Shown here: positions 1 through 8,021 of the stretch, in pieces
How positions within the stretch are numbered: position 1 is the first letter of the stretch
Layout of the letters: each line of letters starts with the position of its first letter
NCBI GenBank assembly: GCA_947258615.1
Contig: CAMYIX010000076.1
Coordinates: 1 to 43,914, forward strand
DNA from: an uncultured Ectothiorhodospiraceae bacterium
GTDB lineage: Bacteria; Pseudomonadota; Gammaproteobacteria; UBA9214
Length of the DNA: 43,914 nt
Reading direction: 5' to 3'
Notes under the pieces: model-generated
Database searches by the model: none
Told to the model about the DNA's origin: nothing
The model's input: only the letters and a program-made list of their open reading frames with translations
Translations under genes and position numbers: made by a program

Positions 1-211
1 TGATTGCTACCCTAGGGGAGAGTCTTGAAACGGTTTGTGACCGAGTGCTCGCTACACGGTATCGGTTTGGGAGAGGCTGCCGGAATGTGTGCCCTGGCGG
101 GTGGTATGTGTGAAGGGCCGCACAATAACGCTGTCCGCTGTGCATGAGGCCATCGACAGGTTGCCATCAGAACGGGATGGGTAACGTGGTTTTTGCAGGG
201 ATAACAGGTAA
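1..211. other. Left-edge non-coding stretch
   Basis: No convincing gene, RNA or repeat is visible here. It presumably holds the promoter of the amidohydrolase gene starting at 212. The A/G-rich sequence just before that start (ACAGGTAA) is a modest ribosome binding site. I saw no clear -35/-10 pair. Confidence 0.4.
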
Positions 212-1096
212 ATGATCAGCAAACTACGCGGTGCAGTTCGCCTGCTGGTGTTGACCGGCATGGCCCTGTGCGGCACGTCGAATGCAGACGAGGCGGAAAA
301 CTCGCTCATTCCCGTCTTCGATGCCCATATCCACTACAACGCCGATGTCTGGGAGGCACTGCCGCCGGCCCGGGCGCTGGAGCAACTGGGCGAGGCCGGC
401 ATCACCCGCGCGCTGGTCTCGGCGACGCCTGCCGAGGGGGCGGAGCGGCTCTACCGGCTCGCCCCGGCGCGCATCGTTCCCTTCCTGCGTCCCTATGCCG
501 ACAGCAGCGCGCGCTATACCTGGTACAAGCAGGCCGCCACGATCGACTATGTGCGTGAACAGCTGGCGCGGATTCCCTACCGCGGCATCGGCGAGTTTCA
601 TGTCTTCGGGGATGACGCCAGGACGGCGGTCGTCACTGAGATCATCAGGCTGGCGCGGGAACGCCGGCTGGCCCTGCACGCGCACACCAACCTGCCGGGG
701 ATGCAGGCCATCCTGGATCAGGCGCCCGACATCCCGGTCATCTGGGCACATGCGGGCTTCAATGTGCCCGTCGGGGTGCTGAGGGAATTGCTCGCACAGC
801 ACCCGCAGCTGTACCTGGAACTTTCGTTTCGCGAGGGGATTAGCCGGGAAGGGCGGCTGACGCCCGAGTGGGCAAGGCTGTTTGGAGCCCATCCCCGGCG
901 CTGCCTGCTGGGCACGGATACCTATACTCCCGGCCGCTGGGCGGAACTGGCTGAGCTGGCAGACACGGCCCGTGACTGGCTTGACCAGTTACCCCCTGAA
1001 ATCGCGGCCGGGATCGCCCACGACAATGCAGAACGACTTTTCCCTGCAGACCGGCCCGGACGCCAGGGGACGTCCCGGGGCGAGGGTGGCGGCTGA
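212..1096 (+). CDS. Exported amidohydrolase-family (TIM-barrel) metal-dependent hydrolase
   Basis: A 294-residue protein with a signal-peptide-like N-terminus (basic start, hydrophobic stretch to about residue 24, cleavage near SNA-DEA), so probably periplasmic. Residues 35-41 read FDAHIHY, the HxH metal site of the amidohydrolase-2/TatD-like superfamily. Further expected elements are HAH near 150, WAHAG near 178, GTDTY near 235 and a terminal NAERLF motif. Together these support a metal-dependent hydrolase of the COG2159 type. Substrate cannot be told from sequence; known relatives include decarboxylases and lactonases. The gene stands alone, with the next start 54 bp downstream. The last 15 or so residues are Gly/Arg-rich and probably disordered. 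Confidence 0.75.
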   Translation: MISKLRGAVRLLVLTGMALCGTSNADEAENSLIPVFDAHIHYNADVWEALPPARALEQLGEAGITRALVSATPAEGAERLYRLAPARIVPFLRPYADSSARYTWYKQAATIDYVREQLARIPYRGIGEFHVFGDDARTAVVTEIIRLARERRLALHAHTNLPGMQAILDQAPDIPVIWAHAGFNVPVGVLRELLAQHPQLYLELSFREGISREGRLTPEWARLFGAHPRRCLLGTDTYTPGRWAELAELADTARDWLDQLPPEIAAGIAHDNAERLFPADRPGRQGTSRGEGGG

Positions 1097-1150
1097 ACGG
1101 CCATGCCCCTGTTATCATCCGGGTCAGACCCCATGCATGGAACCTGAATC

Positions 1151-1444
1151 ATGAAACAATCCTATCCCTGGCTGGCGCTGGGACTGGGCCTGGTGCTCAG
1201 CCTGGTGCTGATGCGCTACGCGGGTCCGGGTGGCGAGGGCGAGCCCCGGCTGCCCCTGCTCACCGGCCTGCTCATTGCAGAATTCGGCTTCCTGGTTACC
1301 GCTATCGCCGGCGGTGTCGGTATTCGCGACCTGGTGAAGCAGGGCATGGATATGCGGGTGGTCGTGCTGGTGGCCGCCAACCTGTTGCTGGCGGCCAACT
1401 TTGTGCGACTGGGCCTGCAGTTGTGGCCGGGTGCAAGTGGCTGA
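1151..1444 (+). CDS. Small integral membrane protein, unknown function
   Basis: 97 residues with three hydrophobic segments (about 7-23, 37-57 and 70-90) separated by short charged loops, so a three-helix inner-membrane protein is likely. I do not recognise a family. The start is the ATG following an A-rich context; the ribosome binding site is weak. It is the first of three small same-strand genes (1151-1968), possibly one transcript behind the amidohydrolase. Confidence 0.55.
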   Translation: MKQSYPWLALGLGLVLSLVLMRYAGPGGEGEPRLPLLTGLLIAEFGFLVTAIAGGVGIRDLVKQGMDMRVVVLVAANLLLAANFVRLGLQLWPGASG

Positions 1445-1496
1445 TGCCGGGGCATCATCCCTTGTCAATTTATTGCCCGCCATCTATGGTTGAGAC

Positions 1497-1757
1497 ATGA
1501 AAAAACTCAAGCACGAAACGGAACTGGTCAAAGAGGCGATCAGGGCCGGCGTCAAGTACGGCGAGGAGCGCGGTGTCGTGAAGTTCGAACCGACCGATTC
1601 GGCAAAAGAGAAAGTCGAGTACATCTACCGTCTGCTGGTTCACGATAAGGTGATACAGCCGATGCCCGAGGAACAGGTGTCGCAGCAGTCCATGCGCCAC
1701 CGTCTGGCCATGTGGATCGCCAGGCAGCTGCCCAAGGACCACCCGTTGCTGAAATAG
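1497..1757 (+). CDS. Small charged cytoplasmic protein, unknown function
   Basis: 86 residues, rich in Lys/Glu, no signal peptide or membrane segment, predicted mostly helical. It begins MKKLKHETEL and ends LPKDHPLLK. The composition and conserved-looking segments (EKVEYIYRLLVHDKV, RHRLAMWIARQLP) suggest a real, folded small protein, but I do not recognise the family. It lies 52 bp after the preceding small membrane gene and 22 bp before the next. Confidence 0.5.
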   Translation: MKKLKHETELVKEAIRAGVKYGEERGVVKFEPTDSAKEKVEYIYRLLVHDKVIQPMPEEQVSQQSMRHRLAMWIARQLPKDHPLLK

Positions 1758-1779
1758 TACTTTCGAAAAGGGGGTGGAT

Positions 1780-1968
1780 ATGGGGCTGTTGCTGGCGGTG
1801 GTGCTGTTCATCCTGGCTTATGGCTGGATGTTCTGGCAGCTGAAAACGGGCAGGGTGGGCAAGATCTCGCGACGCGAGAGTCCGGTCGGCTTCTGGTTGT
1901 CATGGAGCGCCGGCATGGGGCTGTTGACCTTCATGGTCTTCCGGGTGCTACCGCAGTTTTTTGCATAA
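1780..1968 (+). CDS. Small two-helix membrane protein, unknown function
   Basis: 62 residues from the ATG at 1780, with hydrophobic segments near residues 3-20 and 40-58 joined by a basic loop (KTGRVGKISRRES), so the loop should be cytoplasmic. A GTG two codons upstream (1774) is possible, but the purine-rich run AAAAGGGGG just before it fits ATG at 1780 better as a Shine-Dalgarno. Family unknown. Confidence 0.5.
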   Translation: MGLLLAVVLFILAYGWMFWQLKTGRVGKISRRESPVGFWLSWSAGMGLLTFMVFRVLPQFFA

Positions 1969-2067
1969 GAACTATAAACCGGAGGCGTTATATTGTTAGC
2001 TGCAGTGAGGCACCAGGCCGTTGGCCGGTCTATGAAAAAGTAGCATGTCCCCTGTCTGTTTTTTGTA

Positions 2068-2571
2068 TCAGGGCGCGCGTTCATCGCGCAGGTGACGGGC
2101 ACCGCTGACCAGCCAGTCGCCATCCTCTTTCCTGAGCCGCACCTCGATGGTATGGATATCGAGGAACTGACCCTGTTCGCCCCGGATCGATCCCAGGGCG
2201 GTGCCGCGGAGCTCGACCCTGGCCGTGTTGCCCTCGATAGCCACCAGGGGTTCATCCAGGCCGAGTTCGAGCGCGGTGATCCTGTTGCGTCCGCTCAGGA
2301 TCTTCTGCTCCAGTTCCTGGCGACCGGGTATTTCGATGATGCCGTAGCCGGCGCTGGTCAGGTCGTAGACCGTCTGATCAGTGAAATGCCGGGCAATTGA
2401 GCGGGTCCGGGTGAGTGCCTGGACGCCACTCTCCGCTGCAGTGATTTCCCCCAGGCCGCGAATGCGCTCGAGCTGTGCGAGGATTTTTTCCTCTTCACTG
2501 TCAAGAAACAGCGGCACTGCTATCAACGCAGCCAACCCGGCCAGGGCAAATAACCAGTACCTGCTCAGCAT
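2068..2571 (-). CDS. Membrane-anchored protein with a possible NTF2-like domain, unknown function
   Basis: 167 residues. An N-terminal hydrophobic anchor (residues 5-22, LFALAGLAALIAVPLFL) is followed by a helical segment and a C-terminal half with alternating strands ending in EDGDWLVSGARHLRDE. That ending resembles NTF2/SnoaL-like stress proteins; this is a shape-level guess, not a family assignment. Probably co-transcribed with the gene at 2639-3244, which ends 67 bp upstream on the same strand. Confidence 0.5.
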   Translation of the reverse strand: MLSRYWLFALAGLAALIAVPLFLDSEEEKILAQLERIRGLGEITAAESGVQALTRTRSIARHFTDQTVYDLTSAGYGIIEIPGRQELEQKILSGRNRITALELGLDEPLVAIEGNTARVELRGTALGSIRGEQGQFLDIHTIEVRLRKEDGDWLVSGARHLRDERAP

Positions 2572-2638
2572 CCTGACGCTGCCTTATCTGCCGGGCGGGG
2601 CAGGGCACCGGTGTTGTTGCATGTTGCCTGCACCCTGG

Positions 2639-3244
2639 TCACATCCCCTTGCTCTGGATCAGGTACCACTGTACCAGCTGTGCAGCCATTACCTGGGCGG
2701 CCGAGTCCTGTCCGTTGGTGTGCAGCCATTCCACGGCCCAGCGGTGTCCCCAGGCACTGGCATTGCTGTTGCTGGGCTGCTGCTCGGTCTGCCGGGTATC
2801 GGCCAGATACAGGAAGATCGCCCGTGCCAGGGCATGTACGGTCGCCGATCGCCTGTCAGGATAGCACCATTCGCAAGGCCCCCGGGTGGTGTAGCGTTGC
2901 CTGGCCCCGCGCCGCCGCCGCAACGGGCGTGCCGGCACCCGGCCCCAGCCGCGCTCCAGGGCCGGATAGCCCGCGCCCTGCCAGACATTCACCTTGATCC
3001 GGTACTTGTGCCGCGACAGTGGCGGTCCGGACCCGACGTAGCGTTCCCGCGGGGGCCAGCAGACACTCAGGGTGGGCGGTGGGCAATCACCCGCGATCCG
3101 GGGCTTGTGTTGTTCCTCGGTCATGGGATAGATGCGAATCCAGTCCAGCAGGCCGGTGTCGTAGACAGCCAGTTTGTCGAGGATGAAGCCAACCGCAGCG
3201 GATGCATCCGTTCTGTCGCGGACTGGCAATACTGGATCGGACAT
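2639..3244 (-). CDS. Protein of unknown function, Arg/Trp/Cys-containing
   Basis: 201 residues with a strong ribosome binding site (GGAGGT, 8-9 bases before the ATG on the minus strand), which supports it as a real gene. No signal peptide or membrane segment. The middle is very Arg-rich (PARPLRRRRGARQR) and is followed by GPCEWCYPDRR and a helical C-terminus with several Trp. The paired cysteines (CEWC) could bind metal or form a disulfide. I do not recognise the family. It is the first gene of a probable two-gene unit with 2068-2571 and diverges from the transglycosylase gene at 3566. Confidence 0.5.
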   Translation of the reverse strand: MSDPVLPVRDRTDASAAVGFILDKLAVYDTGLLDWIRIYPMTEEQHKPRIAGDCPPPTLSVCWPPRERYVGSGPPLSRHKYRIKVNVWQGAGYPALERGWGRVPARPLRRRRGARQRYTTRGPCEWCYPDRRSATVHALARAIFLYLADTRQTEQQPSNSNASAWGHRWAVEWLHTNGQDSAAQVMAAQLVQWYLIQSKGM

Positions 3245-3565
3245 GGAATACCTCCAGGAATGCAGACGGCTTGGGTACTTTCAGAACATGATAAACCACA
3301 TGACAAAAATGTCTCCAGGCTTCCTTTATTTCTGTTTTCAAAAGGAAATCACGCCAATGGATGTGGTGCCCGCGCGCCTGTGACTTTGGTGCAATGGACA
3401 GCGTCCCCTGATTTATAAGAATATATAGGGGATAGTGCGTTGCAGCTGGTCGGGCGACCCGTGTACCCGGGGCACAGCTTGGTGCAGGCGGGCTGCGGAA
3501 CCATACTATTTGGCAGTAGCAATTACCGTTGCATAACAAACAATAACACCTGCATTACAACAATA
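3245..3565. promoter_or_regulatory. Divergent AT-rich intergenic region with short inverted repeat and direct repeats
   Basis: About 320 bp between two divergent genes, markedly more AT-rich than the surroundings. A 6-bp inverted repeat (TCCCCT at 3404-3409, AGGGGA at 3427-3432) flanks an AT core (TTTATAAGAATATAT) that could contain a -10 element. Closer to the transglycosylase start lie repeats of CATWACAA(A)CAATAA (see separate entry). The regulator is unknown. Confidence 0.35.
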
Positions 3566-3596
3566 ATGGACTGGCAAAAAACATTACAAACAATAA
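3532..3596 (+). repeat. Three near-identical CATWACAA(A)CAATAA direct repeats across a start codon
   Basis: Copies lie at 3532-3546 (CATAACAAACAATAA), 3553-3566 (CATTACAACAATAA) and 3582-3596 (CATTACAAACAATAA). The second overlaps the ATG at 3566 and the third lies in the first codons. No Shine-Dalgarno is visible before this ATG, so the A/C-rich, unstructured sequence may serve as a translation enhancer or an RNA-binding-protein site. Confidence 0.5.
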
Positions 3597-5422
3597 AGCA
3601 GTATGCCTTCCCCGGAAAAGCCGCGCTGGAACGCGAACTGTCTGCCGCGCAGGGCGAGAACCGGGCCCTGTCCGAAACCCTGGAGGGCGTACGCCATGAA
3701 CTCCAGGCCACCCTCCGCAATGATGCGCAGCAGATCACCGATCTGCAGCAGCAGCTAGGCAATATTCATTTAGAACACAGCGCAGCGCGCCACCAGGTGC
3801 AGCTACTGGAGGCCTCCCTGCAACAGGCCAACGAGCGCCAGGCAGGCACCGAACAGCAACTCAGGTTGCTGGAAAGCAGTCTGGAGCAGGAACGCAGCCA
3901 GGCACGGCACCTGGAGGAGTTGCTGCACCAGGCCACACAACGCCAGGCCGGTACCGAGGAGCAGCTCGTGACGCTGGAAACACGGCTGCAGGAGGAGCGC
4001 GTGCAGCACGAGACCAGCCTGGACGCGACGCGGGAGACGTTTACCCTGCTGCAGAGTGAACAGCAGCGGCTTCAGTCACTGCAGTCAGAACAGGCCGTGG
4101 CATTCAGCGAGACCGGACAGCAGTTGCTGGAGTCCCTGCAGGCAGTGACGGCCAGGCCGCCGCTACCTGTCTTCCAGGTCATGGCCATCGCCGGACTGCT
4201 TTTTCTGTGCGGCAGCCTGGTCGGTGTCCTGACGCAGCGCGATTTTCAGAAGGACGGTGGCGAGTTGGCGCAACTCGATCTGGGCATCCGCGACATGCGC
4301 GCGACCATGGAGCGGTCCTTCGATAGCCAGAACGAGATCCTGACGGGGCTGCTGGAGGCGCTTGACAGGGTAGGCGCGCATGCCGACGCGACCGATGCCG
4401 ATGCCGATGCCGGGGCTGTGATGGGGGAAACAGGCGCGCCCGTCCCGGAAACCGCTGTTGATGTGGCCCGGGTGGCAGCCAAGCCGGGCAAGCGCCCTGG
4501 AGGCGACAAGTGGGGTCCGCTGCTGCTGATGGAGGATGCGCAGGCAGGAGCGACCGCCGGGACGCCCCTATTTGACCCGGAGGTCAAGCAGCAACAGACC
4601 CACCTGCTGGCACTCGGCTTCAATCTCGGTCGCCGTCAGGCAGACGGGTTGAAGGATACGCAGACCGCAAGGGCGCTCGAGGAATTCAGGTTGCTGTATC
4701 TGCCCCTGGTGGACAGGCAGGAACAGGTGGCCGGTGATCAACTGACCCCCTTGCTCAAGAGACACGCCGAGCAGGCCAGGTGGGATGAGAAGACCTACGA
4801 CGTCGACAGCGGTGTCCTTGCCGCAATCCGTCTGGGCAGCCGGCACACCGATGTGGACTTTTCCTTTCTCATGGAACTTGCCGCGGCTGAAAGCAGCTTC
4901 GACCCGGCATCGCGGTCGCGGACCTCATCGGCTGCCGGTCTTTACCAGTTCAAGGAAAATACCTGGCTGGAAGCCGTCAGGAACCATGGGGACAAGTATG
5001 GAATGGGGTCCTATGCCTCCCAGGTGGAAGAGGTGGTTAACAGCAAGGGCAAGGCACTGCCCGTCATCAGCGATCCGGCCGTGCACCGGCACGTGCTGGA
5101 TCTGCGCCACAACCCGAGGATAGCCGCCTTGCTGGCGGCGGAGTACGTCAAGCGGAACATGCAAAGGCTGCTGTATTCGCTTGACCGGGAGCCGGGCCGT
5201 ACCGAGCTTTACCTGACCCACTTCCTGGGTGCGTCGGGTGCCATCTCGTTCCTGAAGGCACTCTCCGAGGACCCCGACAAAATTGCGCGTGATATCTTTC
5301 CGGGGCCGGCCAGCCGCAACCGGGGCGTTTTCCGGAATCGGGACAGCAAGCCCCGCACGCTGGCCGAGATCTATGAAATCTTCAGCCGCAAGTTCAACAC
5401 CGCGCGCTACGAGGAAGGTTAG
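3566..5422 (+). CDS. Membrane-anchored coiled-coil lytic transglycosylase (SLT domain)
   Basis: 618 residues from ATG 3566; an upstream TTG at 3440 would add a segment unlike coding sequence. Residues about 18-195 form a long Gln/Glu-rich coiled coil with an internal duplication (RQAGTEQQL... and RQAGTEEQL..., 42 residues apart). A single transmembrane helix follows (about 200-222), then an acidic Ala/Asp linker, a peptidoglycan-binding-like segment (about 335-380) and an SLT domain with the probable catalytic Glu at 442 (AAAESSFDP) followed by AAGLYQFKENTW. Expected topology is cytoplasmic coiled coil and periplasmic enzyme, cleaving glycan strands between MurNAc and GlcNAc. Linking a cytoplasmic coiled coil to a periplasmic transglycosylase is unusual. 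Its stop is 8 bp from the convergent PDC gene. Confidence 0.75.
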   Translation: MDWQKTLQTIKQYAFPGKAALERELSAAQGENRALSETLEGVRHELQATLRNDAQQITDLQQQLGNIHLEHSAARHQVQLLEASLQQANERQAGTEQQLRLLESSLEQERSQARHLEELLHQATQRQAGTEEQLVTLETRLQEERVQHETSLDATRETFTLLQSEQQRLQSLQSEQAVAFSETGQQLLESLQAVTARPPLPVFQVMAIAGLLFLCGSLVGVLTQRDFQKDGGELAQLDLGIRDMRATMERSFDSQNEILTGLLEALDRVGAHADATDADADAGAVMGETGAPVPETAVDVARVAAKPGKRPGGDKWGPLLLMEDAQAGATAGTPLFDPEVKQQQTHLLALGFNLGRRQADGLKDTQTARALEEFRLLYLPLVDRQEQVAGDQLTPLLKRHAEQARWDEKTYDVDSGVLAAIRLGSRHTDVDFSFLMELAAAESSFDPASRSRTSSAAGLYQFKENTWLEAVRNHGDKYGMGSYASQVEEVVNSKGKALPVISDPAVHRHVLDLRHNPRIAALLAAEYVKRNMQRLLYSLDREPGRTELYLTHFLGASGAISFLKALSEDPDKIARDIFPGPASRNRGVFRNRDSKPRTLAEIYEIFSRKFNTARYEEG

Positions 5423-5430
5423 GTGGTCCG

Positions 5431-6378
5431 CTACGCTGCACTGCCCACCCAGAACGACATGTCCTTGTCGAGGAAATCGTCCCAGGACATGTAGTGGGTA
5501 CCGTCACATGAGAAGGTCAGGCTGATCATCCCGTTGAAGATGTTGATCGAGGCCGAGCGCAGGTAGAGGGTCTCGTCCGCCACGCGCAGCTGGCGCATCC
5601 CGTTCAGGATGGGGCCGATGCGGTCCTGGGGGATCAGTGCATCTTTCGGGTAGGGCCTGCGGGTATAAAGCATGCAGACATCCGGGTCGCTCAGTCCCTC
5701 GGGGTCGAGGATACGGTAACGGTACGGGTCGTCCATCAGCCAGATGGTGGCGCGGCTGCTGGAGAAGTGGATCACGCCCTGGAACATGCCGCGCTCGGTC
5801 AGCAGTTCCTCGAGGATGGCCATGGCCGGTTCCATGTTGCGGTCCATGAGGCTGTCGATACGGCATTGCTGGAAGACCGTACCGCGGATGGCCGGATCGC
5901 CCTTGATCTGGCGCCAGTCGCTGGATTCCTCGTAGCGCTCGGCGGTGACCGGCAGGTCGCGCAGGTCGAAATCGGCCCCCAGGAAGCCCAGCATTTCAGC
6001 ATCACGGCGCACCACCTGCAGGGCGGTCAGCGAGGGCCGGTTGGCGCGCAGGCTGAGGTAGGCATCGGATAGCAGGAAGCCCCAGGAGGGAACGGTTTCG
6101 CGCATGTAGGGGCGCTGAGAGCGGTCACGCCCGTAGTGTTCGGGTAGTAGTCCGCTGCTGCTGACATTGTCGCTGATCTGGATGCCGTTGGTGTCGAGTG
6201 TATACAGGAACAGGCAGTGCGGTACGCTGCGGAATCCGTCGCCCAGCACGATATCCAGCTGCTCGCGATCTCCCCACACGGCCGCACAGCTTTCGGCCAG
6301 CTCGGCCAGCGGTGCGGACAGCAGGTCCGCCAGCATCAGTCGCTGGCGGTGAATGGCATCTTTCAGGGTCTCTTGCAT
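5431..6378 (-). CDS. Stand-alone PDC (Cache-like) sensor-domain protein
   Basis: 315 residues. Residues about 20-135 match the PDC/Cache sensor pattern: FLYTLDTNGIQISDN, then YGRDRSQRPYM, WGFLLSDAYLS and LTALQVVRR. This is the fold seen in extracytoplasmic ligand sensors of chemoreceptors and kinases. Here no transmembrane segment, HAMP, kinase or GGDEF domain is attached, and no signal peptide is seen, so the protein appears to be soluble and cytoplasmic. The C-terminal half (about 170-315) is not a family I recognise. Its ligand and output partner are unknown. It diverges from the HugZ gene at 6527. Confidence 0.7.
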   Translation of the reverse strand: MQETLKDAIHRQRLMLADLLSAPLAELAESCAAVWGDREQLDIVLGDGFRSVPHCLFLYTLDTNGIQISDNVSSSGLLPEHYGRDRSQRPYMRETVPSWGFLLSDAYLSLRANRPSLTALQVVRRDAEMLGFLGADFDLRDLPVTAERYEESSDWRQIKGDPAIRGTVFQQCRIDSLMDRNMEPAMAILEELLTERGMFQGVIHFSSSRATIWLMDDPYRYRILDPEGLSDPDVCMLYTRRPYPKDALIPQDRIGPILNGMRQLRVADETLYLRSASINIFNGMISLTFSCDGTHYMSWDDFLDKDMSFWVGSAA

Positions 6379-6526
6379 GACGGCAAGTGTAATCGTAATC
6401 CGGGCCCGCGACCATGCAGTGAACCCGGCGGGAGCGAACGAAATCCCGGGGGCGGGTTTTGTGTGAGATCCTGGCCTGTGCCAGTATCACAATTCAGTCA
6501 TGACATCCCGGCAGAAAGGAGGATCC

Positions 6527-7039
6527 ATGAGCAGGGAAATCACTTCGCAGGCGCGTCTGCGTGCAGACATGCAGGCCTTCCGGGCCGGTTTTACCAGCCT
6601 GTTCCTGGCAACTGTCTCGGCTGACGGTGTGCCTGAAGCCAGTGCCGTGCCGATGGTCATGGGGGATGCTGGCGAGTTTTATATCTATGTCAGCGCCCTG
6701 TCTCGGCATACCTCGAACCTCGAGTCGAACCCGCAGGCCGGCGTGCTCCTGATACAGGAGGAGCAGTCGGCAGCCAACGCCTTTGCCCGTGAACGCCTCA
6801 GTTACCAGTGCCGGGCTGCCGGTATTCCGCGGGACAGCCCGCGTTTCAGTGACATCATGGGCGCGTTTGGAGAGCGCTTCGGGACGATTATGCAGACCCT
6901 GCAGAACCTGGCCGACTTCCGGCTGATTTGCCTGACGCCGGCCAGCGGGACCTACGTGCGCGGTTTCGCCCAGGCCTGGCGCCTGAGCGGGCCGGGCCTT
7001 GATGACCTGCAGCACCTGAACCCGGCCCGCGACGGCTGA
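6527..7039 (+). CDS. HugZ-type heme utilisation / pyridoxamine-5'-phosphate oxidase-like protein
   Basis: 170 residues from the ATG at 6527, chosen because AAAGGAGG sits 5-12 bases upstream. It shows the split-barrel fold pattern of PNPOx-like proteins: FLATVSADGVPEASAVPMV near 25-43, FYIYVSALSRHTSNLESNPQAGVLLIQEE near 53-80, LSYQCRA near 92, and RGFAQAWRL near 150. The arrangement is closest to HugZ-family heme-degrading or heme-binding proteins, which act in the cytoplasm on imported heme; flavin binding is the alternative. No heme transporter genes are nearby. It converges on the gene ending at 7041. Confidence 0.7.
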   Translation: MSREITSQARLRADMQAFRAGFTSLFLATVSADGVPEASAVPMVMGDAGEFYIYVSALSRHTSNLESNPQAGVLLIQEEQSAANAFARERLSYQCRAAGIPRDSPRFSDIMGAFGERFGTIMQTLQNLADFRLICLTPASGTYVRGFAQAWRLSGPGLDDLQHLNPARDG

Positions 7040-7040
7040 T

Positions 7041-7973
7041 TCAGCTGTCGTGCTGCCGCTGGTTTGCTTCCCCGGTCATCAACTGGATGACTTTTTCGCT
7101 AATGTAGGCATCCCCCCGCAGGGAGGAATCGGCCAGTGCCCCGGTGGTGCTTTCCAGGAACTGCAGCCTGACCCTGAGTGTGAACCGGCGCCCGGCGCTG
7201 TGTCTCAGGTAATCGACGAGTTGTCCGGCATCGGCCCGATAGGTCAGCGAGGCCGGTTTGCCGAGTTCCGCCGTCAGCTGCAATACCTCGTCACCAATGG
7301 GCAGCAGTCGTGCATAACGCCGGTCGCGCGTGATGGCGGGGTGACTGGCGTTCAGTGCCACCGTCACATCGGTGTCCGGCGCAGTCCCTGTGTTGCCTGT
7401 GTGAAACTGTGCCGTCGTTGCAATTGCATAGGCGCCATAGACCGGTGTATCAGGTGAAAGCGTGAGCGTGACAGAGAGGTTATGGTCCGGGTCGAATGCC
7501 GCCGCCAGCTTATCTATGCGGGCAACGTCTCCTGCATCGACACGCGGGGCCGCCCGATCGGCACGGAGCTGGCGTAGCTTCGCCAGGCAGGCCTGTGGTG
7601 AATAACGGGAACCGTCGAAAAGCAGTGATGGTCTTTCCGTGACGGCGGCACAGAACGTCTCGTTCAGCGATGCGATGGCGAGTTCCTGGTAGCACTGCGA
7701 CCGGTAATAGTAGGTCTGCATGCCGGCTGGATTGAAGATTAACCCGGTCGGGCCGCAGCGGGCCGGTATCAGTCGGCAGCGTTCTTCCGCAGCGGTGTCA
7801 GGCGGTATCAATTTGTACAGGCTGTTGATGTTTTCCTTGTATTCACCGCAGGAAAAGGGTCCGTCCGGGTCCTGTCGTGACAGGCTGCCCGTCTCCAGTG
7901 TCCAGAGCAGGGCGAATAGCAATAGCCCCGAGAGGAGCAACACCAGGCGTGTGCGTGAAAGGCGTTTTCCCAT
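7041..7973 (-). CDS. Membrane-anchored or exported protein of unknown function
   Basis: 310 residues with a signal-anchor-like N-terminus (basic MGKRLSRTR followed by hydrophobic residues 9-26). The following 100 residues carry several cysteines (SCGEYKEN, RCRLIPARCG, RSQCYQE, ETFCAAV, ACLAKLR), likely disulfide-bonded in the periplasm. The C-terminal half is strand-rich. I do not recognise a family. It follows the NERD gene by 48 bp on the same strand and is probably co-transcribed with it. Confidence 0.5.
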   Translation of the reverse strand: MGKRLSRTRLVLLLSGLLLFALLWTLETGSLSRQDPDGPFSCGEYKENINSLYKLIPPDTAAEERCRLIPARCGPTGLIFNPAGMQTYYYRSQCYQELAIASLNETFCAAVTERPSLLFDGSRYSPQACLAKLRQLRADRAAPRVDAGDVARIDKLAAAFDPDHNLSVTLTLSPDTPVYGAYAIATTAQFHTGNTGTAPDTDVTVALNASHPAITRDRRYARLLPIGDEVLQLTAELGKPASLTYRADAGQLVDYLRHSAGRRFTLRVRLQFLESTTGALADSSLRGDAYISEKVIQLMTGEANQRQHDS

Positions 7974-8021
7974 TGATTCATGCCCGGAGCTTGCGGTCTA
8001 CAGCCTGCGTCGGATCGTGGC

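Noticed and set aside
2381..3418. 345-codon plus-strand open frame over two minus-strand genes
   Set aside because: Pro/Arg/Ala-rich shadow composition and no ribosome binding site. The minus-strand gene has GGAGGT before its start.
4396..4413. Tandem GATGCC repeats inside the transglycosylase gene as a phase-variation tract
   Set aside because: Only three hexamer units, in frame and in a flexible Ala/Asp linker; changes in number would not shift the frame.
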